NCBI GenBank assembly: GCA_042091375.1
Contig: JBELHO010000044.1
Location: 1-26,231 of the forward strand
Reading direction: 5' to 3'
Origin: JBELHO01 sp042091375
Lineage (GTDB): Bacteria; Pseudomonadota; Gammaproteobacteria; Enterobacterales; Alteromonadaceae
DNA: 26,231 nucleotides
The notes beneath the pieces were generated by a model. It saw only the letters and a program-made list of their open reading frames with translations, was not told the origin of the DNA and searched no databases. The stretch's first letter is position 1. Each line of letters begins with the position of its first letter. Shown here one piece after another: positions 22,972 through 26,231 of this stretch. A program made the translations under genes and the position numbers.

Positions 22972-24444
22972 TTAACTTGGCCGCACATGTCGAGCAAGTA
23001 TCCGAGTTGCTTCTCTTTTCACTTCTGGTTTTTTTCTCCAGCGCCATAACAAATCTTGTGCCTCACGGTAACTCTGTTTGAGATCGACTATTGGCTGTGG
23101 GTAGTCCTTGCCTAATTCGATTTTGTATAGCAATTGCTCCATCGGGGTTAATTGCCAAGGAGTTTGGAGCACTGGTGCAGGTATTTCAGCTAATTCTGGA
23201 AGCCATTTTTTAACAAAAACACCTTGTTGATCTTTTTCTAAGCCTTGCTTTACTGGATTGTAAATTCGTATGGTATTTATCCCAGTCACACCCGCTTGCA
23301 TTTGAAATTGGCTGTAATGAATACCTGGTTCAAAGTCTAAGAACAGCCTAGCTAGGTGACGCACACCATGGCGCCAATCGATTGCTAAGTGATGGCATAA
23401 GAAACTGACTAACATGGCGCGCATTCTAAAATTTAGGTAACCGGTTTGCTGTAAACATCGCATACAAGCATCAACCATCGGTATACCCGTCTTAGCGGTT
23501 TTCCATGCCTGCAGACGTTGCTGCTGAAGCTCACCTGTTATCCTCGGCAAATGCTCGTAACCCTTATTAACTGGGGTAAACTCCATTGAACTCTCACTTT
23601 CAAATTTTTGTATGAAATGACAATGCCAATGTAATCTTGAACTGAGTGCAGTTAATGTTCGTCGCCAGCCAGGTGTTTTCCAGTGTGTTAACAAAGTTTG
23701 ATAGACTTGACGTAAACTAATGTTACCCCAAGCTAAATAAGCTGATAAACGAGAGCAATGAATTTGGCTGAGTTCAGGACTTGATAAAGAATAAGCGTAT
23801 GATTGACCGCGTTGTTGAAAGAAACTTGCCAGCGTTTGCTGTGCAGCTGTCTCTCCCCCATACTGAAAATCTCCTTGGATATCATCAATAGCAAGAAGTT
23901 GCGCATTAGTGTTGACTACAGAACTAGCAAAATCATTTTCCCTCAATGTATTTGATAACCAGTTCACCCTTGCTAACTCGACACTGGCTTGCGCTGAACG
24001 CATCACTTTTTTCCAATTCTGATCCCAATCAATTCTGTTGGTTAATCCTCTGATCACAGCGCCGACGGCAGCTTCTGTAAAGCCTATACCACGCTGATCG
24101 CACCAATGTTTAACCGCTTGATCACGTTTGAAGGTATTATCTAAGCCTACTTCTTGATAAGAAAACAGCTCAGCAATATGAAATTGGTTGTGCAGTTGTT
24201 GCAACGCATCAACGGCATCTGAACTGACGCACATCAAACCGCCGTTAGGCACTTTTGAATTGATATCATTTAAGGATTGTTTAACAAATCGCCAGTGCCG
24301 TTGGTCATAGTGGCGATCAGCTGCCAGCATAGGTTCAAAACAGTATAATAACAATACAGGTAAACCGGTTTGGTGGGCAGACAGTAATGCCTGATGATCA
24401 GCAAGTCTCAGATCGCGTTTAAGCCACACCACCGCAATAGACAT
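22972..24444 (-). CDS. Atypical cryptochrome/photolyase, altered flavin loop
   Basis: This is a member of the cryptochrome/photolyase family, 490 residues, with the antenna-binding alpha/beta domain first (VVWLKRDLRLADHQAL) and the FAD helical domain from about residue 200 (YGGETAA, AYLAWGNIS, WRRTLTALSSRLHWHCHFIQKFE, GIPMVDACMRCLQQTGYLNFRMRAMLVSF). In class I CPD photolyases the next segment carries NNGGWQW, which holds the Asn near flavin N5. Here that stretch reads EPGIHYSQFQMQAGVTG before IRIYNP. So the flavin environment must differ, and activity as a repair enzyme or a photoreceptor is open. The ATG overlaps the CRY-DASH stop by one base (TAATG). DUF2256 follows after two bases. Confidence 0.9.
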   Translation of the reverse strand: MSIAVVWLKRDLRLADHQALLSAHQTGLPVLLLYCFEPMLAADRHYDQRHWRFVKQSLNDINSKVPNGGLMCVSSDAVDALQQLHNQFHIAELFSYQEVGLDNTFKRDQAVKHWCDQRGIGFTEAAVGAVIRGLTNRIDWDQNWKKVMRSAQASVELARVNWLSNTLRENDFASSVVNTNAQLLAIDDIQGDFQYGGETAAQQTLASFFQQRGQSYAYSLSSPELSQIHCSRLSAYLAWGNISLRQVYQTLLTHWKTPGWRRTLTALSSRLHWHCHFIQKFESESSMEFTPVNKGYEHLPRITGELQQQRLQAWKTAKTGIPMVDACMRCLQQTGYLNFRMRAMLVSFLCHHLAIDWRHGVRHLARLFLDFEPGIHYSQFQMQAGVTGINTIRIYNPVKQGLEKDQQGVFVKKWLPELAEIPAPVLQTPWQLTPMEQLLYKIELGKDYPQPIVDLKQSYREAQDLLWRWRKKPEVKREATRILARHVRPS

Positions 24445-25865
24445 TAATCATTACCTGTTTGTTGGACATTGCTTTTGCATTGCTCAACAGAGAGTGGCCA
24501 ATCGGCAGCATCAACACTATCGGTAGATTGTATTTTTTGATCCCCATGCCACTTGTTAATAAAAACTTGTTTTGGATCATACATTGACGCTTGCTTGTTC
24601 AAATTGAACTGTCTACCACCCCTTGGATCAGCGCCTACTCCAGCAATGTACTGCCAGTTACCCCAATTTGATGCGACATCGTGATCAATCAATTGTTGTT
24701 GAAAATAAGCAGCGCCGTAGCGCCAATCAACGGAAAGTTCATTGACCAAACAACTAGCAACAATTTGTCGGCCGCGATTAGACATATACCCCGTGGCATT
24801 GAGCTGATGCATACACGCATTAACGATAGGGAATGCGGTACTCCCCTGACACCATAAGGCAAACCTTTGGCTATAAAAACTGGTTAATGGTTTTTTATCA
24901 CTGTTGCCCTGAAAGGAAAATAATTTAGCTTTGCGCAGTAATGCCACCCATTGAAAATATTCACGCCACAATAATTCAAAGCCGATCCAGTATGTTGATT
25001 CATTTTTTTGCCACTTTGCTTCATAGGATTTGAGAATTTGCCATAACTGGCGGGGAGAAATGTTACCTGCAGCCAAATACGGGCTGAATTTAGTTGATTG
25101 CAACCAACCGTCGAGAGCATTGCGTGTTTGTTTGTAAGACAGTGCCGAGTCAGTGCTAAAATATTCAATAACATGGCCTATAGCAGCTATTTCTCCCCCT
25201 TGAAATGGTTGTTCAATACCATCTGATTGTGTTGATTTGTTATTTTGCGAACCATCAATATCGGTGAATGTTGATTGATATGTTGCCAACGAACTCAACG
25301 AGATGAAAGCTCGACTGCTAGGCTTTATAGCCTGGTGATCAGATAAAGGGATTAGCTCTATGGGCTCATTCGGCGTGATATCTGAGGATTCTACTTTTTT
25401 TCTAAAGGCTGAAAAACTTCTCAAGCCATGAGCGGTCGTATCTATTTGTGAAGGTTGGTACAAGGTAGAATTAAATTCACATATATTGTCAATTGAGACT
25501 TTTTGTTGAATATTTTGCCATTGTTTGTCTTCATAAAAGCCGACTTGTTGTGCACTTCCAACCACATTTATAGCATTGTCGACAATGATATCTGCTATTA
25601 TTTTTTCTGGCCGACCTTCGGCAATATGCAATGAGTGGCCATATCGTTGTAACTGTTGATTAAGCACCACTATAGATTGTTTGATAAACAACCAGCGATG
25701 TTCACCGACCTGCTTGTGGTGAAAGTTGTTTGGCGCAAACCACCTTGGGTCAACTACGTACAAAAACATCACTGTTTCGCATCTAGAGAGTAAAGAATTT
25801 AGTGCTGAATTGTCTTCTAGCCTCAAATCATTAGTAAACCAATACAAGCCTTTAGTCATTAACAT
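24444..25865 (-). CDS. CRY-DASH family cryptochrome/photolyase
   Basis: This flavoprotein of the DASH group repairs cyclobutane dimers mostly in single-stranded DNA and may act in blue-light signalling. It has 473 residues: antenna domain (GLYWFTNDLRLEDNSAL, FLYVVDPRWF) and FAD domain (QGGEIAAIGHV, SPYLAAGNISPRQLW, LLWREYFQWVALL). The segment SNWGNWQYIAGVGADPRGGRQFNLNKQASMYDP is diagnostic for DASH. Met1 (25865) and Met3 (25859) are both possible starts; GGA lies six bases before Met3. It is the first gene of the four-gene unit, so the promoter and any light control should be in the 360 bases upstream. Confidence 0.95.
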   Translation of the reverse strand: MLMTKGLYWFTNDLRLEDNSALNSLLSRCETVMFLYVVDPRWFAPNNFHHKQVGEHRWLFIKQSIVVLNQQLQRYGHSLHIAEGRPEKIIADIIVDNAINVVGSAQQVGFYEDKQWQNIQQKVSIDNICEFNSTLYQPSQIDTTAHGLRSFSAFRKKVESSDITPNEPIELIPLSDHQAIKPSSRAFISLSSLATYQSTFTDIDGSQNNKSTQSDGIEQPFQGGEIAAIGHVIEYFSTDSALSYKQTRNALDGWLQSTKFSPYLAAGNISPRQLWQILKSYEAKWQKNESTYWIGFELLWREYFQWVALLRKAKLFSFQGNSDKKPLTSFYSQRFALWCQGSTAFPIVNACMHQLNATGYMSNRGRQIVASCLVNELSVDWRYGAAYFQQQLIDHDVASNWGNWQYIAGVGADPRGGRQFNLNKQASMYDPKQVFINKWHGDQKIQSTDSVDAADWPLSVEQCKSNVQQTGND

Positions 25866-25914
25866 TCCAATATATTCATCGTCGTTAGCAAAAAATAATT
25901 TAGGTAAATATGGA

Positions 25915-25937
25915 AGTGTTAGTCGTTATTAAACACT
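25915..25937. promoter_or_regulatory. Candidate operator before the photolyase operon
   Basis: AGTGTT and AACACT form a 6-bp inverted repeat with an 11-base spacer, extended by a further GG/CC pair beyond one mismatch. It lies about 50-70 bp before the CRY-DASH start, a fitting place for a light- or stress-dependent regulator. It does not look like a LexA box. Confidence 0.3.
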
Positions 25938-26094
25938 CCCAAAAATATTGAACTCAATACGTGTTACCCCGTTAATTAGTTCACTACAGGACAGCGCCAG
26001 AAGTGCGAATAGCAGTGCAATTCAAGGCGATTCGAGGTTCGGGGTGGTGATTTATTCTCGGAGAGTTTGGTTTTGGTCTGTTTTTTTGTTTGGG

Positions 26095-26161
26095 GGTTTT
26101 AGGTATGTTGAAATTCAAATGTTTAGGTTTTAGGTGTTTAGGTTTTAGATGTGTTGAAATT
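26095..26161. repeat. G/T-rich short tandem repeats (AGGTTTTAGG type)
   Basis: A 15-bp unit TTTAGGTTTTAGGTG/TTTAGGTTTTAGATG occurs twice in tandem (26122-26136, 26137-26151). It lies inside a longer 46-bp direct repeat whose ends are GGTTTTAGGTATGTTGAAAT (26095) and GGTTTTAGATGTGTTGAAAT (26141). Confidence 0.7.
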
Positions 26162-26176
26162 GAGGGATTATATAGC

Positions 26177-26231
26177 TACTTAGCGTGAGCAGGACGCGGA
26201 AGCTGTGCCTACAGGGATGTAGGTACTTAGC
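26177..26231. repeat. Hairpin repeat at the window end
   Basis: CCTACA and TGTAGG (26208-26223) form a perfect 6-bp stem with a GGGA loop. The 8-mer TACTTAGC occurs at 26177 and again at 26224, so a 47-bp unit may continue beyond the window. It looks like a REP-style intergenic element. Confidence 0.4.

Larger units (their letters stand above)
25866..26231. other. Upstream region of the photolyase operon, no gene seen
   Basis: No convincing coding sequence. It holds a short inverted repeat near the operon start (25915-25937), a G/T-rich repeat block (26095-26161) and a hairpin at the window end (26208-26223). No clear -35/-10 pair was found. Confidence 0.6.

Overview
The window comes from a marine, polysaccharide-degrading gammaproteobacterium, most likely an alteromonad (Alteromonadaceae or Colwelliaceae type). 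This is inferred from the AT-rich DNA, a TonB-dependent receptor grouped with sulfatases and a parallel beta-helix enzyme, E. coli-like housekeeping proteins (exonuclease I, UvrB, DeoA, Cdd), and three flavin photolyase/cryptochrome paralogs. No species call is possible from the sequence alone.

Left part (1-10.1 kb): the end of a polysaccharide utilisation locus. It holds the 3' part of a sulfatase (+ strand, cut by the window edge). On the minus strand follow a hotdog thioesterase, a GntR/FCD regulator with two winged-helix domains, a secreted parallel beta-helix carbohydrate-active enzyme with a C-terminal Fn3-like domain, a 974-aa TonB-dependent receptor, and a lipoprotein sulfatase with an intact CxPSR active site. 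Rho-independent terminators lie after the sulfatase and after the receptor. Three similar 22-bp palindromes (TGTTT...AAAcA type) sit upstream of regulator, receptor and sulfatase, so the genes look like separately transcribed members of one regulon rather than one operon. The substrate is probably a sulfated algal glycan; its identity cannot be read here.

Middle part (10.1-18.4 kb): housekeeping. sbcB (+) converges with a beta-hydroxyacid dehydrogenase (-). A 2-Cys type glutathione peroxidase (+) follows, then a diverged 144-bp tandem duplication, a 70-aa unknown ORF, and a MATE transporter whose stop overlaps the uvrB start (both -).

tRNA and repeat part (18.4-19.3 kb): a strong promoter, one intact tRNA-Asn(GUU), and a second copy cut by a 100-N assembly gap. 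After the gap come two long repeats that contain broken pieces of the same tRNA, then an 18-bp tandem repeat, a 12-bp tandem repeat and a 16-bp perfect hairpin. Misassembly is a serious alternative for the mosaic.

Right part (19.3-26.2 kb): cdd-deoA pyrimidine salvage (-). Upstream of it is a tightly packed four-gene light-dependent repair/sensing operon (-): CRY-DASH, an atypical photolyase lacking the usual NNGGWQW flavin loop, a DUF2256 zinc-ribbon protein, and an iron-sulfur (6-4)-type photolyase with all four cysteine ligands. This operon is the most notable unit in the window. The role of DUF2256 is unknown, and its place between two photolyase genes with 2-nt and overlapping junctions suggests a linked function. 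The last 366 bases hold no gene but contain a candidate operator, G/T-rich repeats and a hairpin repeat.
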